64,000 nt of DNA, taken from assembly GCA_016720835.1 (NCBI GenBank), contig JADKJW010000005.1, positions 124,001 through 188,000 on the forward strand. Direction: 5' to 3'. This DNA is from Ignavibacteria bacterium (GTDB lineage Bacteria; Bacteroidota; Ignavibacteria; SZUA-365). Every line of letters begins with the position of its first letter. The first letter of the stretch is position 1. Positions 36,084 through 45,393 of the stretch are shown piece by piece. Made by a program: the position numbers and the translations under genes. A model generated the notes under the pieces. The model was not told the origin of the DNA and did not search any database. It saw nothing but the letters and a program-made list of their open reading frames with translations.

Positions 36084-37970
36084 ATGAGGAGGTTGCTTAC
36101 CGTGACTATCGCCGCCGTCATCCTCGCAGGATGCTCGAAACCGCAGGAGACGGCGAAGCAGATTCCGCTCAAGGATTTCTTCCGGAATCCGGAGCAGACC
36201 TATTTCCAGCTCTCGCCCGACGGCAAGTACATCGCCATGACGATGCCGTACGAGAAACGCATGAACATCCACGTTCAGGCGGTCGGCTCGAAGGACATCA
36301 AGAGGCTCACCGCCGTCACCGATCGCGATATTTCGCAGTATTTCTGGAAGGGCAACGATCGCCTGCTCTTCATCAAGGACTTCGGCGGGGACGAGAATTT
36401 CCACCTCTTCGCGGTCGATCGCGAAGGGAAGGAGAGCAAGGACCTGACGCCCTTCGAGGGAGCGCGCGTGGAACTGGTCGACGACCTGCGCGACCATGAG
36501 ACCGATGTGCTCATTTCCACCAATCAGCGCAAGAAGGAAATCTTCGACGTGTACCGCCTCAACACGGTCACCGGCGAGATGAAGATGGTGGCCGAGAATC
36601 CGGGCAACGTGACCGCATGGGTGACCGACCACACCGGCGCGCTGCGCATCGCCGTCACGACGGACGGCGTCAATTCGAGCTTCCTCTACCGAGAGGACGA
36701 AACGAAGCCCTTCAAGAGCATCCTGACGACGACGTTCAAGGATCAGTTCGCCCCGCTGTTCTTCACCTTCGACAACAAGAACCTCTACGCGGCATCGAAT
36801 CTCGGAAGAGACAAGGTGGCCATCGTCACGTTCGATCTGACGACGGCGAAGGAGACCGGGGTGCTGTTCGAACATGCGGACAACGACGTCGAGAGCATGA
36901 GCTACTCCCGCTTGCGGAAGGTGCTCACCGAAATCCACTACACGACGTGGAAACCCGAGCGCAAGGTGCTCGATCCCGAGACCGAACAGATCTATTCGTT
37001 CCTGAAGGGCAAGCTCTCGGACATGGAGATCTACCTGACCTCGAGCAACAAGGCGGAGGACGTGTACATCGTCCGCACGGTCAGCGACCGTTCGCTCGGT
37101 TCCTTCTACATCTACGACAAGACGAAGAACACGCTCGACAAGATCGCCGACCGCGCACCCTGGCTGAACGCGGACGACCTCGTCGAAATGAAGCCCATCG
37201 AGTACACCTCGCGCGACGGACTCAAGATTCACGGCTACCTCACGCTGCCGAAGGGCGTGGATCCGAAGAATCTCCCGGTGGTGGTGAATCCGCACGGCGG
37301 TCCCTGGGCGCGCGACGTGTGGGGCTTCAATTCCGAAGTGCAGTTCCTCGCCAACCGCGGATTCGCGGTGTTGAAAATGAACTTCCGCGGTTCCACCGGC
37401 TACGGCCGCGAGTTCTGGATGAAGTCCTTCAAGCAGTGGGGCCGCACCATGCAGGACGACATCAGCGACGGCGTGAAATACCTGATCGACGAGGGCATCG
37501 CCGACCCGAAGCGCGTCGCCATCTACGGCGGCAGCTACGGCGGCTACGCCACGCTCGCGGGCATCACCCTCACGCCCGAGCTGTACGCCTGCGCCGTGGA
37601 TTATGTGGGAGTGTCCAACATGTTCACCTTCATGAAGACCATCCCGCCATACTGGAAGCCGTACCGCGACCAGTTCTACGAAATGATCGGCGATCCGGTG
37701 AAGGACAGCGTCATGCTCGCCGAAGTATCGCCGGTCTTCCACGTGGACAAGATCAAGGTGCCGCTCTTCATCGCGCAGGGCGCCAAGGATCCGCGTGTCA
37801 ACGTCGACGAGTCCGATCAGGTGGTCAAGGCTCTCAAGCAGCGCGGCGTGGAAGTGGAGTACCTCTTGAAGGCCAACGAGGGCCACGGCTTCCGCAACGA
37901 GGAGAACCGTATGGAGTTTTACGGCGCAATGGAGAAGTTTCTCACGAAGCATCTCCTGCCGAAGAACTGA
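36084..37970 (+). CDS. S9 family prolyl-oligopeptidase-like serine peptidase (lipoprotein)
   Basis: 628 residues with a lipoprotein signal MRRLLTVTIAAVILAGC. An N-terminal beta-propeller (YFQLSPDGKYIAMTMPYE, YFWKGNDRLLFIKDFGGDEN) is followed by an alpha/beta-hydrolase domain starting near EYTSRDGLKIHGYLTLPKG. The catalytic triad is visible: Ser484 in YGGSYGGYA, Asp569 in GAKDPRVN and His601 in NEGHGF; VNPHGGPWARD forms the oxyanion region. It resembles acylaminoacyl-peptidase/DPP-like S9C enzymes anchored on the periplasmic side. I chose ATG at 36084 (GAGGAGG 6 nt upstream) over the TTG two codons earlier. It probably trims small peptides for nutrition. Confidence 0.93.
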   Translation: MRRLLTVTIAAVILAGCSKPQETAKQIPLKDFFRNPEQTYFQLSPDGKYIAMTMPYEKRMNIHVQAVGSKDIKRLTAVTDRDISQYFWKGNDRLLFIKDFGGDENFHLFAVDREGKESKDLTPFEGARVELVDDLRDHETDVLISTNQRKKEIFDVYRLNTVTGEMKMVAENPGNVTAWVTDHTGALRIAVTTDGVNSSFLYREDETKPFKSILTTTFKDQFAPLFFTFDNKNLYAASNLGRDKVAIVTFDLTTAKETGVLFEHADNDVESMSYSRLRKVLTEIHYTTWKPERKVLDPETEQIYSFLKGKLSDMEIYLTSSNKAEDVYIVRTVSDRSLGSFYIYDKTKNTLDKIADRAPWLNADDLVEMKPIEYTSRDGLKIHGYLTLPKGVDPKNLPVVVNPHGGPWARDVWGFNSEVQFLANRGFAVLKMNFRGSTGYGREFWMKSFKQWGRTMQDDISDGVKYLIDEGIADPKRVAIYGGSYGGYATLAGITLTPELYACAVDYVGVSNMFTFMKTIPPYWKPYRDQFYEMIGDPVKDSVMLAEVSPVFHVDKIKVPLFIAQGAKDPRVNVDESDQVVKALKQRGVEVEYLLKANEGHGFRNEENRMEFYGAMEKFLTKHLLPKN

Positions 37971-37994
37971 CCGTATCCGAATCCTGAGACACAA

Positions 37995-38023
37995 CGCCGC
38001 CGCGTTCCACCGACGCGGCGGCG
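37995..38023 (+). terminator. Strong hairpin after the S9 peptidase
   Basis: CGCCGCCGCGT/ACGCGGCGGCG, 11 perfect base pairs with a 7-base loop, 25 nt past the stop. It has no T-run after it, so it may stabilise the mRNA end or act as a weak terminator. Confidence 0.55.
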
Positions 38024-38170
38024 CTGGTATTGGTGGATACCACAGCGGAACCTGTGAAAGATGTAAGACATTCAGACAATAGTGTAAGAACCGCTTCCGC
38101 GCGCATCTCTACCTTGTCTGTGTCAGGATTCTCTCACCCGCGCAGCAGCGCGGACAGTACGGAGCACACC

Positions 38171-38818
38171 ATGAAATCACCCTCTCGTTTCATCGCCGTC
38201 GGCGTCACGGCCATCATCGTGGCGCTGTTCAGCGTCGCGGGCTGCGGCTCGACGGGGCTGGAACGGTCGAACAAGGCATCGACGACCATGCAGACCGTGG
38301 ACAGCGACATCAAGCTCGTGGCCGTGCAGCTCGACGCCACGGGAGCGTCGCTGGACGAACTCATGAAACCGGGGCAGACCGATGTCAAGAAAGCCTTCGA
38401 ACTCTATTCCGGCAACGTGACGAAGATCGAGAAAATGGAAAAGGAGTTCGCCAAGCATTCGGACGAGATGAAGTCGTGGGGCAAGGACTACTTCACGGAA
38501 TGGAAGAAGGAAGGGGACGCGTACAAGAATCCGGAGATCCAGGCGCTCAGCGAGCAGCGCCGCATCGAACTCGGCGAGATCTACGGGCGCATTGCGTCGA
38601 GCAGTGTCGGCGTGAAAGACGCATTCCGCGCATATGTCTCCGATGTGAAGGAAATCCAGATGTTTCTCTCCAACGACCTGACGCCGAAGGGCATCGACGC
38701 GATTGCGCCCACCTCCAACAAGGTGGTCGGCGACGGCGATCGGCTTAAATACGCGATCAAGGACGTGCAGACGGCCATCGAGCGCGCGAGAGAGGAGATG
38801 GCGCAGCGCGGTTCCTAG
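38171..38818 (+). CDS. DUF2959-like lipoprotein
   Basis: 215 residues with signal and lipobox (FIAVGVTAIIVALFSVAGC, Cys at about 23). The mature part is nearly all helix: TMQTVDSDIKLVAVQLDATG, LDELMKPGQTDVKKAFELYS, VTKIEKMEKEFAKHSDEMK, RRIELGEIYGRIASSSVGVK and AFRAYVSDVKEIQMFLSNDL, which resembles DUF2959 proteins of unknown role. The ATG at 38171 has GGAG 6 nt upstream; the longer frame from 38030 has a hydrophilic leader. It stands alone. Confidence 0.72.
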   Translation: MKSPSRFIAVGVTAIIVALFSVAGCGSTGLERSNKASTTMQTVDSDIKLVAVQLDATGASLDELMKPGQTDVKKAFELYSGNVTKIEKMEKEFAKHSDEMKSWGKDYFTEWKKEGDAYKNPEIQALSEQRRIELGEIYGRIASSSVGVKDAFRAYVSDVKEIQMFLSNDLTPKGIDAIAPTSNKVVGDGDRLKYAIKDVQTAIERAREEMAQRGS

Positions 38819-38945
38819 TCCTCGTCCTCGACTTCGCTCGGACTGACAAACGGCATTCGTTCGCTGTTGATTTGCCCTTGCATGGAATGGAAATAATGCG
38901 GAATATCATGTCTGCTATTCGGAAATTTCACGAATCGGAGCACAC

Positions 38946-40694
38946 ATGCCGCACCTCCCGTCACGTCCGGCACCGGCGCTGATCCCGCGCCGTCACGCGT
39001 TCACACACTTCCATCGCTCTGCCATGCTGGCAGGGCTCGTCGCGATTCTGTTTTTCTTCCCTGCTTCCGGGGAGCTTTCCGCGCAAGGCTCCGAGTTCGA
39101 CACGCCGTTGCGCTGGCCGCCGCGATCGGTGTGGGCGATGGGTTCGGGACATCAGGGCGCGGCGATGGGAGCGCGCGAGGACGCCTTCGCGTACAACCCC
39201 GCGCTGCTTGCCGGAGCGACGGACATATCCCTTTCGCTGTTCCGTCTCCCGATCTACAACATGTGGTCGGAGACCATTCCGATTCACAGCGCCGTTCTGT
39301 CGATGCCGCTTGGCTTCGACGACGGATCGATCGGTGCGGAGTACATCAACGAGGTGTTCCCGGAGACGGAGGTCAGGGACGAAGCCAACAATCTCCTCGG
39401 AAGGTACACGCCATTGTTCCGGAGCGCAGCCCTGGGATACGCGCGGCCCCTCTCGAATACATTGCAGGCGGGCGTCTCGCTTCGGTACAGTTCGTGGACG
39501 GACAATTACATCACGGCGAAATTCCTTTCCTTCAGCGCCGGCCTGCGCTGGACGCCGCTGCTTCTCGAGAGAAAACTCCATGTGGGCCTTTCACTTCTCG
39601 ACATGGGGGATGCCGTCACGACGGAAATTGCCGGAAAGCCCGATGAGAAATCGCCGCAGCCATCCGCGATCAGGCTCGAGGCGGGGTATCCGGCGGTGGA
39701 CGATGGCGCGATGCGCGTCCCGCTCATGATCGGCCTTTCAAAACCCCTGGTCGGGTACGGGGAGCGGGAGCAGGGCGGGCGCATGGTCACCGACTATTCG
39801 CAGCCCTGGTCGTCCTTCTCCGCGCTGCTCAACGACTGGCACGATGCGCCGCGCGATATCACCGTGCATACGGGTGTCGGTTTCGAATGGAACAGGATTT
39901 CGCTGGGTCGCGGTTTCGCGTTGACGCAGCGCATCGCGACGGGCAATCACACCGCCGGTCCGAAAGCCTGGCTCTTCAATGTGTTCACGCTGTCCGCGGA
40001 AGCCGCTCTGTCGTATCGTGGTATCACGGCGGTTGCGGGTCTCGCCACCGAATGGCAGCATCTCCCGAAGGACCGCTGGTATCTGCCGCAGGATGTTCCC
40101 CGCGAGATGTTCCAGTTCGCGCTGCGCGTGCCGGCGGCGATGCTGGGAGTGCGCGTCCCTGAAGCGGAAGCTCCTGTCGCGACGCGCCGCATCATCCTCT
40201 CGGCCGGCGCCGCGTACACGCTGCATCTCAGGCAGAGCTACATCTTGGATCAGGACAAGGGCGCGGGGGTGGACCTCGCGGCGGAGTCGGCGTTCTACAC
40301 CTCCGACCGTTCCGCCCTGGTGATGACGCTGCTGCGTAATCAGGAAACGGTGGACATTTCTCGAAACCTTTCGCCCATTCCGAACACCTACGAGCTGACG
40401 CGCTGGAAATACCGCGCGCAGTACCGCTGGCATCCGGCGGAGGCGCAGCCGTCGCTCTTCGTCCAGGGCGGCGCGGGCATCGTGCAGAAGCGGATCGAAA
40501 TCTTCGACCACGGTTTCCGGAGCATCCTCCCTGAACTGCTCGCAGGCATCGGCGCCGTGCTGCCGTTCGAAACCGTCGTCGTGCAGCCGTATGCCGAGTT
40601 CTCCGTGTGCCTCGAACAGGACGGCTACTCCGGGATCGTGCATGGATACAGCGATGCGGGAATCGGGGTGAAGGTCGGGTACGTGTGGAGGTAG
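38946..40694 (+). CDS. Outer membrane beta-barrel protein, PorV/UPF0164-like N-terminus
   Basis: 582 residues, with GGAG 5 nt before the ATG. After a long basic leader and a hydrophobic segment (LAGLVAILFFFPASGELSAQ) comes RSVWAMGSGHQGAAMGARED and YNPALLAG, the start seen in PorV/UPF0164 barrels. The rest alternates beta strands (LSLFRLPIYNMWSETIPIH, LGYARPLSNTLQAGVSLRYS, FVQGGAGIVQKRIEIF) and ends in VGYVWR with an aromatic near the end, typical of outer-membrane barrels. It is longer than PorV (~400) and may be a porin or transporter of a related type. The DUF2959-like gene ends 127 nt upstream. Confidence 0.65.
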   Translation: MPHLPSRPAPALIPRRHAFTHFHRSAMLAGLVAILFFFPASGELSAQGSEFDTPLRWPPRSVWAMGSGHQGAAMGAREDAFAYNPALLAGATDISLSLFRLPIYNMWSETIPIHSAVLSMPLGFDDGSIGAEYINEVFPETEVRDEANNLLGRYTPLFRSAALGYARPLSNTLQAGVSLRYSSWTDNYITAKFLSFSAGLRWTPLLLERKLHVGLSLLDMGDAVTTEIAGKPDEKSPQPSAIRLEAGYPAVDDGAMRVPLMIGLSKPLVGYGEREQGGRMVTDYSQPWSSFSALLNDWHDAPRDITVHTGVGFEWNRISLGRGFALTQRIATGNHTAGPKAWLFNVFTLSAEAALSYRGITAVAGLATEWQHLPKDRWYLPQDVPREMFQFALRVPAAMLGVRVPEAEAPVATRRIILSAGAAYTLHLRQSYILDQDKGAGVDLAAESAFYTSDRSALVMTLLRNQETVDISRNLSPIPNTYELTRWKYRAQYRWHPAEAQPSLFVQGGAGIVQKRIEIFDHGFRSILPELLAGIGAVLPFETVVVQPYAEFSVCLEQDGYSGIVHGYSDAGIGVKVGYVWR

Positions 40695-40700
40695 CAGGGG

Positions 40701-40788
40701 CAGGTGGAAGGTGGAAGGTTGCAGGGGGAAGGTTACAGGTGGAAGGTTGCAGGTGGAAGGTTGCAGGTGGAAGGGTGCAGGTGGCAGA
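40701..40788. repeat. CAGGTGGAAGGTTG minisatellite
   Basis: About six imperfect 14-base units (two heptamers each) directly after the barrel protein gene. Shorter relics of the same family occur at 41624-41650 and 42478-42510, so one repeat type sits in three successive gaps on this strand. Confidence 0.8.
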
Positions 40789-40893
40789 GAGAGGGGAAGA
40801 ACCGACTTGAATCTCGGCGCACATTACCCTAATATCGGATGAAAATATACGTTCAGACCCAATCAGGGATCGTATGATCCGGGAGTGTGACTT

Positions 40894-41601
40894 ATGAAGC
40901 CCAGACATGTATTCCTGCTGTTCGCGGCGCTGACTGCATCGGCGGTCGCGCAGAAAATGGAACGCGTCTACACGCTCGTTGAAGGCGACAGCGCAACCGT
41001 GTTCAATGTCGCCTGGCCGGTGAATTGCGCCTCGCGTTTCACCCTGGACGTGCGACAACATGGCAACACCATCACCATAACGCAGCGTGATACGATACAG
41101 GCGAAGGCCGAGTGCAATTGCGGCTTCAGGCTGTGGACGGTGTTTCGAGGTTTGCAGCGGGGCCTGTATACCGTCGATGTGTATCGAGAGTACCTCGTGA
41201 AATATGGATACTCCTCGGATACGACCGTCCTCATCGGGAGGGATTCCTTCGACATTTTCGAATCCGGACTTCCCTTCGTCTCCGTCCGCAAGGGACAGCG
41301 AGAATGTGTCCCCTTCCATGGTGACTCCTGGGACGTTCCACCTGCCGTATTTTCGATCTATCCACTCCCATTACAGAGTTCCAGCACACTCTCCTTCGAC
41401 ACGCGATGGGCAGGGCAGGTGACGATCTCCGTCTACGACGAAACCGGACGGAAGGTATTCACGGCATTCGAAGGGCAGTACCCGGGTACTCCTCAGTCGA
41501 TTGAACTCTCCACGGACGCGTTCCCATCCTCCGGAGTCTATCACGTGCTCGTCGAATCGCCTTCAGGCATCGTGGCGCGTATGATTCCGGTGATCAAATA
41601 G
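40894..41601 (+). CDS. Secreted Cys-containing protein with T9SS sorting domain (paralogue 1)
   Basis: 235 residues; signal peptide MKPRHVFLLFAALTASAVA. The N-terminal ~130-residue domain has Cys in WPVNCASRF, ECNCGFRLW and QRECVPF, matching the paralogue at 41761 (YDINCGVEF, LCVCNFEIV, SDCFILG), so the same disulfides are likely. The C-terminal ~75 residues are a T9SS type A sorting domain (FSIYPLPLQSSSTLSF, DETGRKVF, SGVYHVLVESPSGIVARMIP). The first domain is unknown to me. The two genes lie in tandem, probably by duplication. The ATG is preceded only by weak GTGACTT. Confidence 0.75.
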   Translation: MKPRHVFLLFAALTASAVAQKMERVYTLVEGDSATVFNVAWPVNCASRFTLDVRQHGNTITITQRDTIQAKAECNCGFRLWTVFRGLQRGLYTVDVYREYLVKYGYSSDTTVLIGRDSFDIFESGLPFVSVRKGQRECVPFHGDSWDVPPAVFSIYPLPLQSSSTLSFDTRWAGQVTISVYDETGRKVFTAFEGQYPGTPQSIELSTDAFPSSGVYHVLVESPSGIVARMIPVIK

Positions 41602-41760
41602 GGAAAGGTGCATTGTACTAGGTGGCAGGTTTAAAGTGGAAAGTGGCAGGGGAAAAGGGAATGTCTGATGCGTGACGGTGAAATTGCAGGCCGGCGTATT
41701 GTCAGGATTTGATGCCTTGAGTTGTCTTGAAGACGTAGTCAATATCGGAGGAACGCACCT

Positions 41761-42468
41761 GTGAAAACTCTCTTTACCTGTTCCCTCGTCCTCGTATTCA
41801 CTGCAGTCGCCTCCGGCCAGTCCTTCGACCGGTTGAGCGTGCGCATGAGCCCGGACACCGTCGCGATCGTCGACAGCGCGTACGACATCAACTGCGGTGT
41901 CGAGTTCGCGATCAGCGTCACCGTCAACGGCGGCGACATCACGATCATGCAGACGGACACCGGCCGCAGCGCGCTTTGCGTGTGCAATTTTGAAATCGTC
42001 ACCAAGCTTGCCGGCTACGCTCCCGGCAGCTACACCGCGCGGGTGTACCGGACAATGAAGGTGTGGTATCCGAATGTGGAGAAGGATTCCACCTGGCTTG
42101 TCGGAACCGTCGCCTTCGACATCCTCGGGGCCGGACTTCCGACGGCTTCGTACCTGAGTCTGCAAAGCGACTGCTTCATTCTCGGCATTGACGCCCCGCC
42201 GCAGCCGGTATCCGCATCCGTATATCCGCTGCCAATACGGAACGATGCCATGCTGCGTCTTGGCGCCGTGGAAAGCGGACCGGTCCGCATCCGACTCATC
42301 GACGCCACAGGAAGAACGATGCAGCAACTCTGGGAAGGAGTGATGCAGATTGATGAGACGAAGGAGCTGCGCCTGCCCGCATCCGCCTTTCCCGCATCAG
42401 GCATGCATCACGTCGTGATCGAAACTCCGGCAGGGATTCGCGGGCTTTTGGTGCCCGTCGTGCGATGA
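41761..42468 (+). CDS. Secreted Cys-containing protein with T9SS sorting domain (paralogue 2)
   Basis: 235 residues, the same length as its neighbour. GTG start with GGAGG 9 nt upstream and signal peptide MKTLFTCSLVLVFTAVASG. The Cys pattern, the strand order (FAISVTVNGGDITIMQTDTG; PGSYTARVYRTMKVWYPN) and the FDILGAGLPTASYL segment correspond to those of paralogue 1 (FDIFESGLPFVSV). The T9SS tail runs SVYPLPIRNDAMLRLG to GLLVPVVR. The two share structure but little exact sequence, so the duplication is old. The function of the cargo domain is unknown. Confidence 0.75.
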   Translation: MKTLFTCSLVLVFTAVASGQSFDRLSVRMSPDTVAIVDSAYDINCGVEFAISVTVNGGDITIMQTDTGRSALCVCNFEIVTKLAGYAPGSYTARVYRTMKVWYPNVEKDSTWLVGTVAFDILGAGLPTASYLSLQSDCFILGIDAPPQPVSASVYPLPIRNDAMLRLGAVESGPVRIRLIDATGRTMQQLWEGVMQIDETKELRLPASAFPASGMHHVVIETPAGIRGLLVPVVR

Positions 42469-42630
42469 TGGGCAGGGAGAGGTTCCAGGGAGAAGGGTGC
42501 AGGTGGAAGGTGGAAAAACCGAGATGTGAGATGTGAGACTCCGGATTCAGTTCTCCCTTCTCCTTTCCCTTCTCTGTTCACCTTGAATTCAAGGGTGTAT
42601 GGTGAAGGTGAAGGTGAACGAGATCCGAAA

Positions 42631-43413
42631 CTACTCAGTCACGCTCAACGATATCTCTCCGATTCCCCCAAATCTGCACCGTATCACATCGCCGACTTCG
42701 ACCGGCACTGCCTCCGTGATGCCTCCCGTAAGGAGGACGAAGCGGCGGGGGAGCTGCACGCCGTGCGCGATGGCGAGGTTGAGCACGAAGGCGGCGGAGG
42801 TGAAGGGATGGCCGAGCACGGCGGCGGGGGCGCCGGTCTGCACGATGTCGCCGTTCTTCTCGAGCACCACGCCGGCGAGTTCGAGCTGCGGATGCGGCAG
42901 GGGCAGCACATCGCGCCCGAGCATGAAACGCGAGGATGAGCAGTTGTCGGCGTACACGTCGACGGCGGTGAACTTGAACTTCTTGTAGCGGCTGTCGATC
43001 ACTTCCAGAGCCGGAGCGAAACCGGTCGCCAATACGGCGATTTCGTCGGAGGCGAGCATGCGGTCGGTCGGCAGATCCTCGAAGAAAAGCGCGATCTCCG
43101 GCTCCACGCGCGGATGGATCAGCTCGGAGCGGCGCAGCGTGCCGTCCACCTTCATGAAATCGAGCAGCGTGCCGTAGCCGGGTTGCGTGACGTTCATCGC
43201 CACCTGCTTGGCCCTGCTGGTCAGCGCGGCCTTGAGCCCGACGACGGGCCTCTCGTACAGCGCCACCAGGGCGCGCTGTATCGCGTACGCGTCGTCGAGC
43301 GTGAGGTCGGGATGCGCGGGCACAATGCCGTCGATTTCGCGCACTTCGCGCTCTGCCGCGTGCAGCGCCGCGGCGAGGGCGGCGGTTCTGTCTGTGTTTT
43401 TCGGACTGTTCAC
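42631..43413 (-). CDS. dmpH: 2-oxo-3-hexenedioate decarboxylase / 2-oxopent-4-enoate hydratase family (DmpH-like)
   Basis: 260 residues of the FAH-like hydratase/decarboxylase family: TLDDAYAIQRALVALYERPV, VGLKAALTSRAKQVAMNV, the metal-binding ELIHPRVEPEIALFFEDLP, ALEVIDSRYKKFKFTAVDV and NCSSSRFMLG. Its position after hydratase, aldehyde dehydrogenase and aldolase genes suggests the decarboxylase branch (removal of CO2 from 4-oxalocrotonate), which acts with the hydratase as a complex. It overlaps the aldolase by 4 nt. It is the last gene of the operon. DmpE and DmpH belong to one family, so the exact split of roles is inferred from order and from comparison with 45390. Confidence 0.78.
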   Translation of the reverse strand: MNSPKNTDRTAALAAALHAAEREVREIDGIVPAHPDLTLDDAYAIQRALVALYERPVVGLKAALTSRAKQVAMNVTQPGYGTLLDFMKVDGTLRRSELIHPRVEPEIALFFEDLPTDRMLASDEIAVLATGFAPALEVIDSRYKKFKFTAVDVYADNCSSSRFMLGRDVLPLPHPQLELAGVVLEKNGDIVQTGAPAAVLGHPFTSAAFVLNLAIAHGVQLPRRFVLLTGGITEAVPVEVGDVIRCRFGGIGEISLSVTE

Positions 43414-44432
43414 TCTTTTTTCCTTGAAAGTTCCACCGCGACGTCGATGATCATGTCCTCCTGGCCGCCGACCATGTTCCGCTTCCCGAGTTCGACGAGA
43501 ATGTCGCGCACGTCCACGCCGAAACGCTCGGCCGCGCGGCGGGCGTGGTGGAGGAAGGACGAGTACACGCCCGCGTAGCCGAGCGCAAGACTGTTGCCGT
43601 CGATCTGCACGGCGCGCCCGTGCCGCGCCAGCATCGGACGCACGAGAGTGTCCGCTGCATCCATCAGCGCGTAGAGGTCGCAGCCGGTCTCGATGCCCAT
43701 GCGCGCGGCGACGGCGGCGAACACCTCCAGCTGCGCGTTGCCTGCTCCGGCGCCGAGTCCCGCAAGAGAGGCGTCGATGCGATCCGCGCCACGCTCGACG
43801 GCGGCGACGGAGTTCGCGACGCCGAGGCCGAGATTGTTGTGCGCGTGGTAACCGACCTCGCAGCGCAGCGCCTGACGAAGCGCGTCCACACGCTCGGCGG
43901 CCTCATGCGTGAGCAGCGCGCCCGCGGAATCGACCACGTACACGCAGTCCGCGCCGTAGCTCGCCATAAGCAGCGCCTGCTCGGCGAGAGCGGCGGGACG
44001 GAGCATGTGCGACATCATGAGGAAACCGACGGTTTCGAGTCCGCGCTGCTTCGCGTGCTCGATGTGCTGCTGCGCGATGTCGGCCTCGGTGCAGTGCGTC
44101 GCGATGCGCACGACGGAGATGCCCCAGTCGACGGCGCGGTCGAGATCCTCGATGGTGCCGATGCCGGGCAGCAGCAGGGCGTCGAGCTTCGCATGCTGCA
44201 GCACGCCAGCGACGCCGCGGATGTACTCTTCTTCGGTGTGTTTCGAAAAGCCGTAGGTGATGGTGTTGCCGCCGAGGCCGTCGCCATGCGAGACCTCGAT
44301 GATGCCGACACCCGCCTCGTCCAGCGCCCGCGCGATGGCGAGCATGTCGTCAAGTTCGAACTGATGCGACAGCGCGTGCATGCCGTCGCGCAGGGTGACG
44401 TCGTTGATGAGGATGCGCTTCGCGTCAGTCAT
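43410..44432 (-). CDS. dmpG: 4-hydroxy-2-oxovalerate aldolase
   Basis: 340 residues. The DRE-TIM aldolase motifs are present: INDVTLRDGMHALSHQF (metal-binding Asp), EVSHGDGLGG, YVVDSAGALLT, YHAHNNLGLGVANSVAAVER (metal His-x-His) and the C-terminal DmpG-type communication domain (DAADTLVRPMLARHGRAVQI). It splits 4-hydroxy-2-oxovalerate into pyruvate and acetaldehyde and channels acetaldehyde to the neighbouring acylating dehydrogenase. It overlaps that gene by 8 nt and the next one by 4 nt. Confidence 0.93.
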   Translation of the reverse strand: MTDAKRILINDVTLRDGMHALSHQFELDDMLAIARALDEAGVGIIEVSHGDGLGGNTITYGFSKHTEEEYIRGVAGVLQHAKLDALLLPGIGTIEDLDRAVDWGISVVRIATHCTEADIAQQHIEHAKQRGLETVGFLMMSHMLRPAALAEQALLMASYGADCVYVVDSAGALLTHEAAERVDALRQALRCEVGYHAHNNLGLGVANSVAAVERGADRIDASLAGLGAGAGNAQLEVFAAVAARMGIETGCDLYALMDAADTLVRPMLARHGRAVQIDGNSLALGYAGVYSSFLHHARRAAERFGVDVRDILVELGKRNMVGGQEDMIIDVAVELSRKKE

Positions 44433-45393
44433 GAGCGGACCCTCCCGCCGTTGCGCGCTTCTCGAGCAGGGATTCGGCGAACATCTCGCCGGTGCGCTTC
44501 GCCGCGGCCGTCATGATGTCGAGATTCCCCGCGTAGGCGGGCAGGTAATGCGCAGCACCCTCGACTTCGAGAAGGACGGTCACTTTCAGTCCATCAAACG
44601 TGCCGTAGCCGGGGATCGATACCGGCGTCGATTTCAGGCTGTCGAAAATCGGTTCGGTCTTGAGCCGATACCCCGGCACGTATGCGCGAATCGCGTCGAC
44701 CATGGCATGGATCGATTCCAACAGCGCCGGCGTGTCGGCATCGTCCGCGAATGCGTACACGGTATTGCGCATGATGAGCGGCGGATCGGCGGGGTTGAGA
44801 ATGATGACGGCCTTGCCGCGCGCCGCGCCGCCGATGCGTTCGAGTCCGCGCGCAGTGGTCTGCGTGAACTCGTCGATGTTCTGCCGCGTGCCGGGTCCGG
44901 CGCTTTTGCTCGCGATGGAGGAGATCATCTCGCCATAGCGCACGGGCGTCACGCGGGAGATGGCGTGCATGACGGGGATGGTGGCCTGTCCGCCGCAGGT
45001 GATGAGATTGACGTTCGGCGCGTCGAGATGCTCGCGGAGATTCACCGCAGGCACGACGAAGGGACCGACGGCCGCGGGGGTGAGATCGATGACGGTCTTG
45101 CCGAGCGCCTCGAGCACGGGAGCATGCGCGAGATGCGCCTTGGCGGAGGTTGCATCGAAGACGATGTCCGTCCTGTTCAGGACATCCAGGTCCTCCGTCA
45201 ATCCGTCGATGCCCCTGTCGGTGACGGCCACGTCAAGGCGGCGGGCGCGCGCGAGTCCGTCGGACGCGGTGTCGATGCCGACCAGCATGGTGAGTTCGAG
45301 CAGCTCGGAGTGGCGGAGGATCTTGACCATCAGATCGGTGCCGATGTTGCCGGAACCGATGATGGCGCAGCCGATTTTCGCCGCGCCGCTCAT
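44425..45393 (-). CDS. dmpF: Acetaldehyde dehydrogenase (acylating)
   Basis: 322 residues. The NAD-binding start is IGCAIIGSGNIGTDLMVKIL; the catalytic Cys lies in VNLITCGGQATIPVMHAIS; SSIASKSAGPGTRQNIDEFT, IILNPADPPLIMRNTVYA and TVLLEVEGAAHYLPAYAGNLD are characteristic of the DmpF/MhpF family. It turns acetaldehyde and CoA into acetyl-CoA in complex with the aldolase. The ATG (45393) overlaps the upstream hydratase stop (ATGA), so translation is coupled. A longer open frame upstream in the same phase lies wholly within the hydratase gene and is ignored. Confidence 0.94.
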   Translation of the reverse strand: MSGAAKIGCAIIGSGNIGTDLMVKILRHSELLELTMLVGIDTASDGLARARRLDVAVTDRGIDGLTEDLDVLNRTDIVFDATSAKAHLAHAPVLEALGKTVIDLTPAAVGPFVVPAVNLREHLDAPNVNLITCGGQATIPVMHAISRVTPVRYGEMISSIASKSAGPGTRQNIDEFTQTTARGLERIGGAARGKAVIILNPADPPLIMRNTVYAFADDADTPALLESIHAMVDAIRAYVPGYRLKTEPIFDSLKSTPVSIPGYGTFDGLKVTVLLEVEGAAHYLPAYAGNLDIMTAAAKRTGEMFAESLLEKRATAGGSAHD

